Source: Salinarimonas ramus (lineage in GTDB: Bacteria > Pseudomonadota > Alphaproteobacteria > Rhizobiales > Beijerinckiaceae). From it: a DNA stretch of 64,000 bases. The stretch lies in the NCBI RefSeq assembly GCF_014645695.1, contig NZ_BMMF01000001.1, forward strand, positions 410,934 through 474,933, in the 5' to 3' direction. The first letter of the stretch is position 1. Each line of letters begins with the position of its first letter. Shown in pieces: positions 35,084 through 43,936 of the stretch. The notes under the pieces are model-generated. The model saw only the letters and a program-made list of their open reading frames with translations, was not told where the DNA came from and ran no database searches. The translations under genes and the position numbers were made by a program.

Positions 35084-36313
35084 TCACGCCTTCGGAGCCG
35101 GCTCGCGCCGCGCCCCGAAGGCGAACAGGGCCGCGGCAGAGCCCATCAGGATCGCGTTGATCCAGACCGCCCCCTCGTTGCCGAGCCGCGTCGCGTCGTA
35201 GATCAGGCCGACGAAGAGGGGCGCGACGACGAAGCCCGCGTCGCCCACGACCCGCTGCACGCCCATGGCCGGCCCCTGGAGGCCGCGCGGCATCCGATCC
35301 GCGAGCGCGGCGGCGACGGACGGACCGCTGAAGGCGCCGGCGACCCCCATCAGCACCATGGCCGCCCAGAAGATGGCGACGTGCCCGGCGAACGCGATCA
35401 TCAGGAGCGAGACGGCCGTCGCCACCGTCGACCAGATCGTCACCACCCGCGACCCGACGCGATCGATGACCGAGCCCACCATCGGCAGCATCAGGAAGTT
35501 CGCCGTCGCGATCAGCGTCAGCGCGCCGCCGATCACCGCGACCGGCATGCCGAAGCTCTGCGCCGCGATGAGCGGGATCGTCACCCATTGCGAGGCGGTG
35601 CGGGTGAAGAAGACCCCGAAATTGATCAGGCTCAGGTAGAGGAACGTCGGCTCCGTCAGGAGCCCGCGCAGGCTCGGTGCGGGCGCGCCGGTGCCGGCGG
35701 CTGGGACGGCGCTCTCCTCGGGATGGGGCGCGGGCTCGCGAAAGGCGAGGAGCGCCACGAGGAAGGCCGCCGTGGCGACGAGCGCGAACGCCCAGAACGG
35801 CGCGGCGAAGCCGAAGCCCGCGACGAGAAGCCCGCCGATCCCGGGGCCGATCCCGGCGCCGAACAGCAGTCCGCCCTGGTAGAGCGCCATGATCCGCCCC
35901 CGCTCACCGACCCGCGAAATCTGCACGAGGACGGTGGCCGACACCGTCATGTAGACCCCCGAGCCCACGCCCTGCACGAAGCGCCAGGCGAGCAGCGGCT
36001 CGAAGCTCTCCGCCAGCGCGGCGCCGACGGCGCCGACGGCGATGATCGCGGGCCCGAGGCAGAGAAACGGCTTTCGCCCGAAGCGCTCCGAGGCGATCCC
36101 GGCCGGGAGGTTCGCGACCAGCCGCCCGACGCCGAACAACGTGATCATCATGCCGACGAGCGTGCCGCTCACGGCGAATTGCTGCGCGTAGAGCGACATC
36201 ATCGGCACGACCATGCCGTTGCCGGCCATGACGAGGACGATGAGCGCGAGGATCGGCCCGATCTGCTTCAGGGGAAGCGGCGATCGGGATGCGGGTGGGG
36301 CGATCTGCAGCAC
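35084..36313 (-). CDS. MFS transporter
   Basis: Major-facilitator transporter, 409 residues with about 12 membrane segments. Motif A-like NLPAGIASERFGRKPF lies between segments 2 and 3, and a matching loop occurs mid-protein. The N-terminal cytoplasmic stretch is short. It is of the drug/metabolite exporter type (12 segments, no large loop); the direction and substrate cannot be read. It is transcribed away from the permease pair gap and converges on the hydrolase gene. Confidence 0.9.
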   Translation of the reverse strand: MLQIAPPASRSPLPLKQIGPILALIVLVMAGNGMVVPMMSLYAQQFAVSGTLVGMMITLFGVGRLVANLPAGIASERFGRKPFLCLGPAIIAVGAVGAALAESFEPLLAWRFVQGVGSGVYMTVSATVLVQISRVGERGRIMALYQGGLLFGAGIGPGIGGLLVAGFGFAAPFWAFALVATAAFLVALLAFREPAPHPEESAVPAAGTGAPAPSLRGLLTEPTFLYLSLINFGVFFTRTASQWVTIPLIAAQSFGMPVAVIGGALTLIATANFLMLPMVGSVIDRVGSRVVTIWSTVATAVSLLMIAFAGHVAIFWAAMVLMGVAGAFSGPSVAAALADRMPRGLQGPAMGVQRVVGDAGFVVAPLFVGLIYDATRLGNEGAVWINAILMGSAAALFAFGARREPAPKA

Positions 36314-36388
36314 GGAGGACTCGCTTAACGGGGGAGCGGATGCACCACCCTCAGCGCAACGTGCGTGCCATCCGGCGCGCGCGGCGGC

Positions 36389-36901
36389 TCAGCGGCCGAT
36401 CTCGACGCCCGTGAACGCGACGAGCGCCCCCGCGGCGAGCCCCGCGAGCGTCGGAAGCGCCGCCGACGCGATCAGCCTGATCGCCGTGAAGCGCCAGCCC
36501 ATGATCGGCAGCTCGAAGGCCATGAGCCTGTGGAACGCGAAGACGGACCAGGCCGTGAGGAGAGCCACCATCTGCGGCGCACCCGCGCCCGCGTTCCAGA
36601 ACACCAGCGCCAGCGGGAAGGTCACCGTGGGTCCGCCGGGGAGGAAGCACCCGACGAGGGAGGCGAGGAGGATGCCCGAGAGCCCCGTCTCCGCCCCGAG
36701 GCTGCCTGCGACGAGCGACTGCGGCACGAGGAGCCCGAGGAAACCGGCCGCGACGAGCGCGACGGGAAGCCGCAGCGCCAGCGCCGAGCCCTGGCTCGCG
36801 ACGAAGCGCGCCGCCGGGACCACGCTCGAGGGCCGCTTGAGGCCGGTGACGAGCGCCACGAGCGCGGCGAGCGAGAGGAGGCCGACGACGCCCGCGATCA
36901 C
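36389..36901 (-). CDS. Half-size membrane permease, COG0701/DUF318-like (second half)
   Basis: 170-residue integral membrane protein from GTG 36901, chosen because GTGA overlaps the stop of the preceding half. Motif VGCFLPGGPTVTFPLALVFWNAGAGAPQMVALLTAWSVFAFHRL is parallel to the motif of its neighbour. COG0701 permeases (ArsP/UPF0718 group) normally carry two such repeats in one 300-350 residue chain; here each repeat is a separate gene. The two are expected to assemble as a heterodimer. The transported substrate is unknown. Confidence 0.75.
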   Translation of the reverse strand: MIAGVVGLLSLAALVALVTGLKRPSSVVPAARFVASQGSALALRLPVALVAAGFLGLLVPQSLVAGSLGAETGLSGILLASLVGCFLPGGPTVTFPLALVFWNAGAGAPQMVALLTAWSVFAFHRLMAFELPIMGWRFTAIRLIASAALPTLAGLAAGALVAFTGVEIGR

Positions 36902-37473
36902 GACGGCGTCCTCGGCAGCGCGATCACCGGATGGCGCCCGACGAACCGGGCGAGGAGGCCCGCCACGATCGGCAGCGGCAGGCTCGCGACGAAGCGCAGG
37001 ATCGCGAGGTCCGGCCCGAGGAACGGGAGCTCGAAGACGAGGACCCGGTGCACGCCGACCAGGGACCACGCGGTGACGTAGGCGACGAGCGCGCCGATGT
37101 CCGCGCCCGCCACGTAGAGCGCGTAGACGAGCGGGAAGGACGTGAACGGCCCGCCCGGCGTGACGAGGCCGAGCGCCGCCGCGAGCACGAGGCCGGCGAG
37201 CCCGGATTTGCCCCCGAGCCGGCGCGCCACCTTCTCGCGGGGAACGAGCTCCTGCACGAAGCCGCCGATGACGAGCCCCGCCAGGACCTGCGGCGCGAGA
37301 TAGGCGAGGAGCGAGAGCGAGGCGAGGAGCGTCTCCATGACGACGTCCGGCCCGTCGCGCAGCCACACGGCGAAGCCGCTCGCCAGCGCGATGGCGCAGA
37401 AGACGAGGGTGATGCGGTCCGGGCCGCGCTTGCGTGCAGCGCTGCGTTTCGCGGTGGCTGTCTCGTCGGGCAA
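36898..37473 (-). CDS. Half-size membrane permease, COG0701/DUF318-like (first half)
   Basis: 191-residue membrane protein with a basic N-terminal 18 residues, about four to five hydrophobic segments and the motif LGLVTPGGPFTSFPLVYALYVAGADIGALVAYVTAWSLVGVHRVLVFELPFLG. It matches its neighbour in the order P-G-G-P, FPL, A-W-S, H-R, FELP. Likely the first half of a split permease; translation of the second half is coupled. The family assignment rests on motif memory, not on a search. Confidence 0.75.
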   Translation of the reverse strand: MPDETATAKRSAARKRGPDRITLVFCAIALASGFAVWLRDGPDVVMETLLASLSLLAYLAPQVLAGLVIGGFVQELVPREKVARRLGGKSGLAGLVLAAALGLVTPGGPFTSFPLVYALYVAGADIGALVAYVTAWSLVGVHRVLVFELPFLGPDLAILRFVASLPLPIVAGLLARFVGRHPVIALPRTPS

Positions 37474-37530
37474 GAGCGTCGCTCCGAGTTAAGCCGCGCA
37501 GAGGCGGCAAAGATCGTCGATCCCCGTTGA

Positions 37531-37555
37531 GCAAGTTGCTTGCCAATCATTTGGC
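37531..37555. promoter_or_regulatory. Two adjacent short palindromes upstream of the split permease
   Basis: GCAAGTTGCTTGC (37531-37543) and GCCAATCATTTGGC (37542-37555) are back-to-back inverted repeats with 5-bp arms, 58-82 bases upstream of the first permease gene's start. They are good candidates for an operator. No regulator gene is adjacent. Confidence 0.45.
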
Positions 37556-37960
37556 GTACGCGATGGTCGCTGATGCGGGTGGTATGTCGCCGCCCGTCAC
37601 GCCGCGGCCCTCACCATGACGTGCAGCGGGGTCTCCTCGACTTCAGCAACGGCCGCTCGCAACAAGACTGCAGCACCAGAAGTTGTGATGATCTCGCGGA
37701 GCCCGCCGACAACGCTGTCCGGCGGCGTCGAGGGAGACGATCGGCCCGCTTTCGTACGATCCTCAAGGCACCGAGGCCGCCAGAGCGGAACAAGCCGAGG
37801 CGCCGCTGAGCGGCGGCGCCTCACGGCGGAGGGGCGCCACGCCGATCAAGCTGCAGGTGACGGCGCGGTGGTGAGGATCTGGCGCGGTCTGGACGCCGCG
37901 GCGAACGCGGCGATCATTTCGGCTCCGAGCGCGAAGTCGTGAACGGGCCGTCCGGGAGCG

Positions 37961-38256
37961 TTGAAGATGATGGTGATGACAAAGCCGGTTGGCTTCCACA
38001 AGGGCGCGAGAGGGCTCGCCGCGTTGATGCGCGTGGAGATGAACGCAGACCCGTTCTCGGGCGTGATCTCCGTCTCTGCGCCAAGCGCATCGAGCGGGTT
38101 AAGCTGCTGTCGTCGACGGGATCTGAATACACCTGTCCTCGAAGCGGAATGAGATGGGTACGTTCCCCTGGCCCGCCGGCAGGACGGCGGCTGGCGACCG
38201 CCCAGCTCTTGGCGCTGCTTGACGGGTGCGACTGGTGGCGCATGCATGCTGGCCGG
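37961..38256 (+). pseudogene. IS66 TnpB remnant
   Basis: The frame from 37961 reads VMTKPVGFHKGARGLAALMR then EMNADPFSGVISV, matching the TnpB start (KPVDFRKG...GLAAL...DPFSG). A second frame gives LCAKRIERVKLL (TnpB FRAKRADRIKLL), a third gives EMGTFPWPAG (GxFxWP), and the second frame resumes with TAQLLALLDGCDWWRMHA (AQLxxLLxGxDWxR). At least two frameshifts separate them, so no product is made. Confidence 0.8.
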
Positions 38257-38395
38257 CGATTATGCGCGCTCGTCGCTGTGATCCAAGGATCGGAATGGTA
38301 TTTCTGTGCGGGTCGAGGGCGTGCGAGTGCACTACGCCCGCCGCCGCTAATGGCGCTCGCGGTCGACGTGCTTTCGGGCGATCTCGCCGCTCTAG

Positions 38396-38548
38396 GTGCC
38401 GAGCGGACCAGGTGGAACGCATGCGCCTGACGATCAGGCAGCTCCAGCGGGACCGGTTCGGGCGAGTCACGGAGACGCACGGCGAGGACCCGCTCCACCT
38501 CGGCCTCGACGCGAGCTACCGGGCCGAATTTGGTGCGAGGGCGCCGGC
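38396..38548 (+). pseudogene. IS66 TnpC (transposase) N-terminal remnant
   Basis: Codons read DQVERMRLTIRQLQRDRFGR followed by VTETHGEDPLHLGLDA, matching the TnpC leader in which a leucine-rich coil (IERLKLxIAxLRRxQFGRxSEK) precedes the zinc-finger and DDE domains. Everything downstream is missing; the Tm-1-like gene end follows directly on the other strand. Confidence 0.7.
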
Positions 38549-38554
38549 CCAGGA

Positions 38555-39778
38555 TCAATTACTGGCCGAGCGGGAGAAGCGCTCGACTCGCAAGAGCCGC
38601 TCGACGAAAGCCGCGAACGCCGCATCATTGATGTGCGCGTCGACCCGGTGGAGTTTGTGGGTCTCGCTTAGCTCGAACGCGGCCTCCAGCGTCTCGAACA
38701 AGGCCTCGTCCGCGGCCGGGTCCCAGAAGGCTTCGCCCGGCGCGTCCAGCGCCGAGACGCCGCCCAGCGGAAGAACGAGATCGACCGGCCCCGGCGACGC
38801 GTTGAGCTTGGCCGCGAGCCAGCGCGCCATGGCGACGTTCTCCTCCGGCGTCGTGCGCATCAGCGTGATGTTCGCGTTGTGCACGAAGAGGAGCCGGTCC
38901 GCGTAGCGTTCCGGGACGGTGTCGCGCGGCCCGAAATTGACCATGTCGAGGGCGCCGCACGAGCCGATCCACGGGATGCCGGTGCGTGCCAGCACGTCGA
39001 AACGCTCGGGGCCCGCCGTGCAGATGCCGCCCATGAGGTGATCCGCAACCTCCGTCGTCGTCAGGTCGAGGACGGCCTCCACCATGCCGCTCCCGGCGAT
39101 GGCCTCGAGCGAGCGCCCGCCCGCGCCGTTGGCGTGGAAGACGATGCAGTCGTAGTCCCGCTCGAGGCGGGTGCGCAGCTGCTGGACGGCCTTCGTCGTG
39201 ACGCCGAACATCGACAGCGCCAAAGCCGGGCGCGCGTCCTGCGCCGGCTTCGGCGCCGCGCGCGCGACCATGCCGGCGATCGCGTGCGCCGCATTCGCGA
39301 GGATGCGGCGCGAGACCGTGTTCAGCCCGGCGATGTCGGTGACCGGGTACATCATGGTGACGTCGCTCACCCCGACATAACCCGACGTGTCCCCCGAGGC
39401 GACGGTGGAGACCATCAGCTTCGGCAGGCCGAGCGGCAGCGCGCGCAGCGCGGGCGCGATCAGCGACGTGCCGCCCGATCCGCCGAGCCCGATCATCCCC
39501 GCCACGTCGCCGCGGGAGGCGACGAAGGCGACGAGCGCCTTCGACATGGCGATCACCGCCTGCCCGCGATCCGGCGCGCCGAGGACGCGCCCTGGGCCTT
39601 CCGGGTGGAAGCGCGCGACCTCGTGCCCGGGGACGTCGGCATGCTCCGCGCTCGTCGTCGTGCCGACGTCGACGGTGACGGTCTCGACGCCGGCCTCGCG
39701 GACGAGGCGCGCGACGTAGAGGAGCTCGTCGGCCTTGGTGTCGAAGGTACCGACGACGTAGACGCGCCCTGTGCTCAC
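38555..39778 (-). CDS. Tm-1-like ATP-binding domain protein (UPF0261)
   Basis: 407 residues from GTG 39778, overlapping the upstream stop as GTGA; an earlier frame start adds 41 Arg-rich residues. VYVVGTFDTKADELLYVARLV is the UPF0261 N-terminus; GMIGLGGSGGTSLIAPALRALPLGLPKLMVSTVASGDTSGYVG is the phosphate-binding-like core; NGAGGRSLEAIAGSGMVEAVLDLTTTEVADHLMGG and PLGGVSALDAPGEAFWDP also match the family. The plant relative Tm-1 blocks tobamovirus replication; the bacterial role is unknown. It is last in an operon with an SRPBCC protein, a PEP-hydrolase-like barrel and LIV permeases, so a catabolic role is likely here. Confidence 0.88.
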   Translation of the reverse strand: MSTGRVYVVGTFDTKADELLYVARLVREAGVETVTVDVGTTTSAEHADVPGHEVARFHPEGPGRVLGAPDRGQAVIAMSKALVAFVASRGDVAGMIGLGGSGGTSLIAPALRALPLGLPKLMVSTVASGDTSGYVGVSDVTMMYPVTDIAGLNTVSRRILANAAHAIAGMVARAAPKPAQDARPALALSMFGVTTKAVQQLRTRLERDYDCIVFHANGAGGRSLEAIAGSGMVEAVLDLTTTEVADHLMGGICTAGPERFDVLARTGIPWIGSCGALDMVNFGPRDTVPERYADRLLFVHNANITLMRTTPEENVAMARWLAAKLNASPGPVDLVLPLGGVSALDAPGEAFWDPAADEALFETLEAAFELSETHKLHRVDAHINDAAFAAFVERLLRVERFSRSASN

Positions 39779-40224
39779 CGCCGCACCGCGCGGCCGTGGA
39801 CCACGTCCTCCGCGCCCTCGAAGGCGAAGCGGAACGTGTCGGTCACCGTCCGGTGCACCTCGGCCGCGTCCGCCTCGGCGACGTCGTATTCCGCCCACCA
39901 TTCGCCGAAGGTCCGGCCGCTTTCGGTGATCGGCTTCAGCGTCATCTCGGCGACGTAGTTCCGCACCGGCAGCGTCGCCTCGATGATCTCGTAGCAGCAG
40001 CGATGCTCGCGGTCGGAGAGGGTCAGCAGCCGCTCGCGGATGTGCCCGCCGTCATGGGTGTGGAAGTTGCGCACGCAGCCGATCCGGTCGGACGGCAGGC
40101 CGTCCTCGATCTCGCTCCTCGCGAAGAAGCGGTGGTATCGCGGAAGGGCGTTGAAGTCGCGCAGCACCGCCCACGCCTCCTCGATCGGTGCGTCGATGAC
40201 CGCGCTCACGTAGACCTTTGCCAT
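39775..40224 (-). CDS. SRPBCC family protein (polyketide-cyclase/START-like)
   Basis: 149 residues. MAKVYVSAVIDAPIEEAWAVLRDFNALPRYH is the standard SRPBCC opening; the middle has GCVRNFHTHDGGHIRERLLTLSD and the end FGEWWAEYDV. These small proteins form a hydrophobic ligand cavity and may bind or cyclise a small molecule. It lies 55 bases after the PEP-hydrolase-like gene and is coupled to the Tm-1-like gene. A role on the imported compound is inferred from position only. Confidence 0.85.
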   Translation of the reverse strand: MAKVYVSAVIDAPIEEAWAVLRDFNALPRYHRFFARSEIEDGLPSDRIGCVRNFHTHDGGHIRERLLTLSDREHRCCYEIIEATLPVRNYVAEMTLKPITESGRTFGEWWAEYDVAEADAAEVHRTVTDTFRFAFEGAEDVVHGRAVRR

Positions 40225-40279
40225 GCTCTCCTCCCTGTCCGGGGGTCGGCGCCCCCTTCATTGCGGTCTCCTGGCCGTC

Positions 40280-41113
40280 TCATTGCCGTCTCAGCGCCTT
40301 GAAGGCTTCGATGTTGGATTTGATCGCCGTCTCGACCGGCAGCCGCTCGACGCTGGAAGCGCCGTAGAAGCCCTTGCAGTGCTCGCTGTGTTCGAGCACG
40401 TAGGCGACGTCCTCGGGCGTCGCGATCGGCCCGCCATGGGCGATGATGATGACGTCCTTGCGGATCTTGCGGGCCGCTTCCGCCCATTCGTCGATGAGCC
40501 GCACGCTCTCGGCGAGGCTCTTGGAGGTCGTGGCGCCGATGGTGCCGCCGGTGGTCACGCCCATGTGGGGGACGATGATGTCCGCCCCCGCCTTCGCCAT
40601 CTCCACCGCCTGGTCCGCGTCGAAGACGTAGGGCGTGGTGAGGAGGTCGATCTCGTGGGCCTGCCGGATCATGTCGACCTCGGAGGCGAAGTTGATGCCG
40701 GTCTCCTCCAGGCTGACGCGGAAGGTCCCGTCGATGATGCCGACGGTCGGGAAATTCTGCACGCCCGAGAAGCCTAGCTCCTTCAGCTCGCGCAGGAACA
40801 CCGGCATGATCACGAACGGGTCCGTGCCGTTGACGCCGGCGATGACGGGCGTGTGCTTGCACACGGGCAGCACCTCGAGCGCCATCTCCTTGACGATCTC
40901 GTTGGCGTTTCCGTAGGCGAGCAGGCCCGCGGACGAGGCGCGGCCGGCCATGCGGTAGCGGCCGGAATTGTAGACGATGATCAGATCGATGCCGCCGGCC
41001 TCCTCGCTCTTCGCGGAGATGCCGGTGCCGGCGCCGCCGCCGACGATCGGAATGCCGTCCGCCACGAGGCGGTTCATGCGCTCCAGGATCTTCGCGCGCT
41101 CAATTCGTGGCAT
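40280..41113 (-). CDS. Phosphoenolpyruvate-hydrolase-family TIM-barrel protein
   Basis: 277 residues. [90 protein letters not shown], and [20 protein letters not shown] form the conserved core of this family (PF09370 type). In fungi and plants this domain is fused behind Tm-1-like domains; here it is a separate gene in the same operon. The barrel probably lyses or hydrolyses a small oxo/enol acid; the name comes from a weak activity described in the family. Its start overlaps the LivM end by 14 bases. Confidence 0.88.
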   Translation of the reverse strand: MPRIERAKILERMNRLVADGIPIVGGGAGTGISAKSEEAGGIDLIIVYNSGRYRMAGRASSAGLLAYGNANEIVKEMALEVLPVCKHTPVIAGVNGTDPFVIMPVFLRELKELGFSGVQNFPTVGIIDGTFRVSLEETGINFASEVDMIRQAHEIDLLTTPYVFDADQAVEMAKAGADIIVPHMGVTTGGTIGATTSKSLAESVRLIDEWAEAARKIRKDVIIIAHGGPIATPEDVAYVLEHSEHCKGFYGASSVERLPVETAIKSNIEAFKALRRQ

Positions 41114-42080
41114 TCGTCCCGTCCTTCTCGTCGTTCGCGGATGTGGTGGAGCGGCGCGTCGCGAGGGCCGCCTCGAGTTCGCCGACGATGCCTCTGCGGA
41201 AGGTCAGGACGCAGGCGATGAAGATCGCGCCCACCATGATGGTGACCCAGCCGCCGAGGGCGTCGAAATAGTGGTAGAGCGAGGAGATCAGGGCCGCGCC
41301 GATGACCGGCCCGAAGACCGAATTCATGCCGCCGAGCAGCGTCATCAGGATCACGTCGCCGGACATGCTCCAGTGCACGTCGCGCAGCGAGGCGACCTGA
41401 TAGACGATCACCTTCAAGGACCCCGCGAGCCCGGAGAGCCCGGCGGAGAGGGTGAAGGCGAGGATCTTGTAGCGCGCCACCGGATAGCCGAGCGAGATCG
41501 CCCGCGGCTCGTGCTCGCGGATCGCACGCAGCACCTCGCCAAAGGGCGAATTCACGATGCGATGGACGAGCGCGAGCCCGGCGAGCGTCAGCACGAGAAC
41601 GACGAAGTAGAGCGTCACGTCGTCGTCGAGATCCAGGATACCGAGGAGCACGCCGCGCGGGATCTGCTGCATGCCGTCCTCGGCATGGGTCCAGGGCAGG
41701 CGCAGGAACAGGAAGTAGACGAGCTGGGAGAGCGCCAGCGTGATCATGGCGAGGTAGATACCGGAGCGACGGGTGGCGAGTGCGCCGAAGATTGCGCCGA
41801 GCAGGCTCGCCGCGGCGACGCCCGTGACGATGCCGATCTCCGGCGAGAGGCCGAGCTCCTTGAGCATGTAGCCGCAGAAATAGGCCGCGCTCCCGAAGAA
41901 GGCGGCGTGCCCGAAGGAGAGGATGCCGGTGTGCCCCAGCAGGATGTTGAAGGCGCACGCGAACAGCGCGAGGCACATCACCCGCATCGCGAAGACGGGA
42001 TAGACCACCTGCGGGAAGAACGGCACGAGGGCGAGGAGCGCGAGAGCGCCGAGCGCCAGGAGGAGGGAGCGCATGCCCAT
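41100..42080 (-). CDS. LIV-type ABC transporter permease, LivM family
   Basis: Inner-membrane permease, 326 residues. Hydrophobic segments run throughout; [25 protein letters not shown] (about 45-69) and [25 protein letters not shown] (about 165-190) are LivM hallmarks. It starts one base after the LivH stop. It is not part of the first LIV system: its sequence and gene neighbours differ. Confidence 0.92.
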   Translation of the reverse strand: MGMRSLLLALGALALLALVPFFPQVVYPVFAMRVMCLALFACAFNILLGHTGILSFGHAAFFGSAAYFCGYMLKELGLSPEIGIVTGVAAASLLGAIFGALATRRSGIYLAMITLALSQLVYFLFLRLPWTHAEDGMQQIPRGVLLGILDLDDDVTLYFVVLVLTLAGLALVHRIVNSPFGEVLRAIREHEPRAISLGYPVARYKILAFTLSAGLSGLAGSLKVIVYQVASLRDVHWSMSGDVILMTLLGGMNSVFGPVIGAALISSLYHYFDALGGWVTIMVGAIFIACVLTFRRGIVGELEAALATRRSTTSANDEKDGTNATN

Positions 42081-42081
42081 C

Positions 42082-42972
42082 TCAGCCCTCCTCTCGCCCG
42101 AACAGCCCGGCCGGGCGCACGAGCAGGACGAGCGCCATGATCAGGAAGACGATGATCGTCGAGGCCTCGGAATAGAACACCTTGGTCAGCCCCTCGACGA
42201 CGCCGAGCAGGAGCCCCGTGATCGCCGCGCCCGACACCGAGCCGAGCCCGCCGATGACGACGATGGCGAAGACGATGATCACGAGCTCCGAGCCCATGGA
42301 CGGGCTCACGCTCTGGATCGGCGCCGCGAGCACGCCCGCCAGCGCCGCGAGCGCGACGCCGCCGCCGTAGGTGAGCGTCATCAGGAGCGGCACGTCGATG
42401 CCGAAGGCCTGGGTGAGCTGCGGACGCTCCGTCGCCGCGCGCAGCTTCGCGCCCATGGAGGTGCGCTCGATGGCGAACCAGACCAGCACGCAGATCGCGA
42501 CCGCCGCCGCGATGACGAAGAGGCGGTAGATCGGCATGAACATGAAGCCGAGGTCCGCCGCTCCGCGCAGCGCGCCGGGCGTCGTGTAGATCTGGCCGGA
42601 CGACCCGTAGGCGACGCGAAAGCCGCCCTCGATCACGAGCACCATGCCGAAGGTGAGGAGCAGCCCGTAGATCGGGTCGAGCCCGTAGATCCGCCGCAGG
42701 AACAGGCGCTCGATGACGATGCCGAAGGCGCCGACGATGAGCGGCGCGAGGAAGATCGCGCCCCAATAGCCGATGCCCAGGTTCTCGAGCAGCAGGAACG
42801 CGATGAAGGCGCCCATCATGAAGAAAGCGCCGTGCGCGAAATTCACCACCTTGACGATGCCGAAGATGATCGCGAGCCCCAGGCTCAGGACGGCGTAGAA
42901 GGCGCCGTTGACGATCCCGAGCATGATCTGCCCCGTCAGGGCGACGAGCGGCACGCCGAAGATCTCGATCAT
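42082..42972 (-). CDS. LIV-type ABC transporter permease, LivH family
   Basis: Inner-membrane permease, 296 residues from ATG 42972; a further 35-residue in-frame extension to 43077 overlaps the AraC start and lacks membrane character. FGIVKVVNFAHGAFFMMGAFIAF (about 32-54) is the LivH signature and AATERPQLTQAFGIDV the coupling loop. It is the first gene of a five-gene operon (LivH, LivM, PEP-hydrolase-like, SRPBCC, Tm-1-like) and is divergent from the AraC regulator with 90 bases between. Confidence 0.92.
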   Translation of the reverse strand: MIEIFGVPLVALTGQIMLGIVNGAFYAVLSLGLAIIFGIVKVVNFAHGAFFMMGAFIAFLLLENLGIGYWGAIFLAPLIVGAFGIVIERLFLRRIYGLDPIYGLLLTFGMVLVIEGGFRVAYGSSGQIYTTPGALRGAADLGFMFMPIYRLFVIAAAVAICVLVWFAIERTSMGAKLRAATERPQLTQAFGIDVPLLMTLTYGGGVALAALAGVLAAPIQSVSPSMGSELVIIVFAIVVIGGLGSVSGAAITGLLLGVVEGLTKVFYSEASTIIVFLIMALVLLVRPAGLFGREEG

Positions 42973-43062
42973 CGCTACCCTCCCCGGGTGCGCCTTCCGG
43001 GAGCCGTGGCGCACCTCGTCGTTACTGGAGCCCACTTTACAGGCGGCGGAATCGCTCGAACA

Positions 43063-43929
43063 ATGGCCGCCATGCACGAGAACCTATCCGAAACCCACAT
43101 CGTGGGAGACGACACGCACCAGAGCATCGTGCGTGCCGAGGACTGCCCTCCCCTGGCGCGCCGGCTGATCTCGCACGTCGGCGTGGGCGACGCCGCGCCG
43201 CCCTACCGGGTCGTGCGCACCAACCTCAGCGGCGCCTATCTCCATGCCTGCCTGGGCGGCGAGGGTCGCATGCTGCTCGACGGGCGCTGGCGTCCGCATC
43301 GCGAGGGCATGGTGACGCTCGCGCCCGCCCACGTGCTGCACGCGTTCCACGCCATACCCGAGAGCCGCTGGCGCTATTGCTGGGTGCGCTACATGCCGCA
43401 ATCGCCGCGCTCGGCGCCCGAGGGCATGACGCCGCTCGTCGCGAACGTCGATCCCAAGCCCCTCGCGGACGCGATCCTCGGCCTCTTCCACGAGGTGCGC
43501 AGCGCCGGCGACATCGCGGCTACCGCGCTGTGGATTGATCTCGTCGAGCATTACGTGAAGCGCTACACCGAGCCGCTGCGCAACGAGGAGCGGCTGAGCC
43601 GGCTGTGGGCGGAGGTCACGGCCGACCTGCGCCGGCCCTGGACGCTCGATCAGCTCGCCGCCATGGCGGGGATCAGCGGGGAGCACCTGCGCCGGCTTTG
43701 CCAGACGCGGCTCGGGCGCAGCCCGATGCAGCAATTGACGTACCTGCGGGTGCAGGAGGCGGCGCACCTCCTCGCTACCACCGACAGGCGCGTCGAGGAC
43801 GTCGCCTTCGAGGTCGGCTACCAGAACCCCTTCGCCTTCTCGAACACGTTCAAGCGCATGACGGGCTTCCGGCCGTCGCGCTTCCAGCGCGGCCGCCGCA
43901 CGCCGCGCGGGCGCGATCCGGACGCCTGA
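43063..43929 (+). CDS. AraC family transcriptional regulator
   Basis: 288 residues (an ATG nine bases further in is equally possible). The N-terminal half is an AraC-type ligand pocket: LACLGGEGRMLLDGRWRPHREGMVTLAPAHVLHAFH. The C-terminal half holds two helix-turn-helices: TLDQLAAMAGISGEHLRRLCQTRLG and DVAFEVGYQNPFAFSNTFKRMTGFRPSRFQ. It sits between two minus-strand operons of the same transporter: divergent from LivH and converging on LivF 7 bases away. It is the clear candidate activator of the LIV/Tm-1 system. Confidence 0.9.
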   Translation: MAAMHENLSETHIVGDDTHQSIVRAEDCPPLARRLISHVGVGDAAPPYRVVRTNLSGAYLHACLGGEGRMLLDGRWRPHREGMVTLAPAHVLHAFHAIPESRWRYCWVRYMPQSPRSAPEGMTPLVANVDPKPLADAILGLFHEVRSAGDIAATALWIDLVEHYVKRYTEPLRNEERLSRLWAEVTADLRRPWTLDQLAAMAGISGEHLRRLCQTRLGRSPMQQLTYLRVQEAAHLLATTDRRVEDVAFEVGYQNPFAFSNTFKRMTGFRPSRFQRGRRTPRGRDPDA

Positions 43930-43936
43930 GCGGCGC

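Larger units (their letters stand above)
37690..38550 (+). mobile_element. Decayed IS66-family element (tnpA end, tnpB, tnpC start)
   Basis: Three consecutive fragments in the gene order of IS66 are recognisable in shifted frames on the plus strand. First is a TnpA-like end with AVVRIWRGLDAAANAAIIS near 37865-37925, then TnpB pieces from 37961, then a TnpC N-terminal piece near 38396-38548. No frame is intact and no terminal repeats were found. The element is dead. It separates the split permease from the Tm-1-like gene, whose stop at 38555 touches its right edge. Confidence 0.75.

Noticed and set aside
37846..38558. Minus-strand open frames of 133-214 codons, one reading plausibly as FVITIIFNAPGRPVHDFALGAEM
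   Set aside because: They are antisense to the IS66 tnpB/tnpC remnant, whose plus-strand pieces match known transposase blocks; no ribosome site or family was seen.
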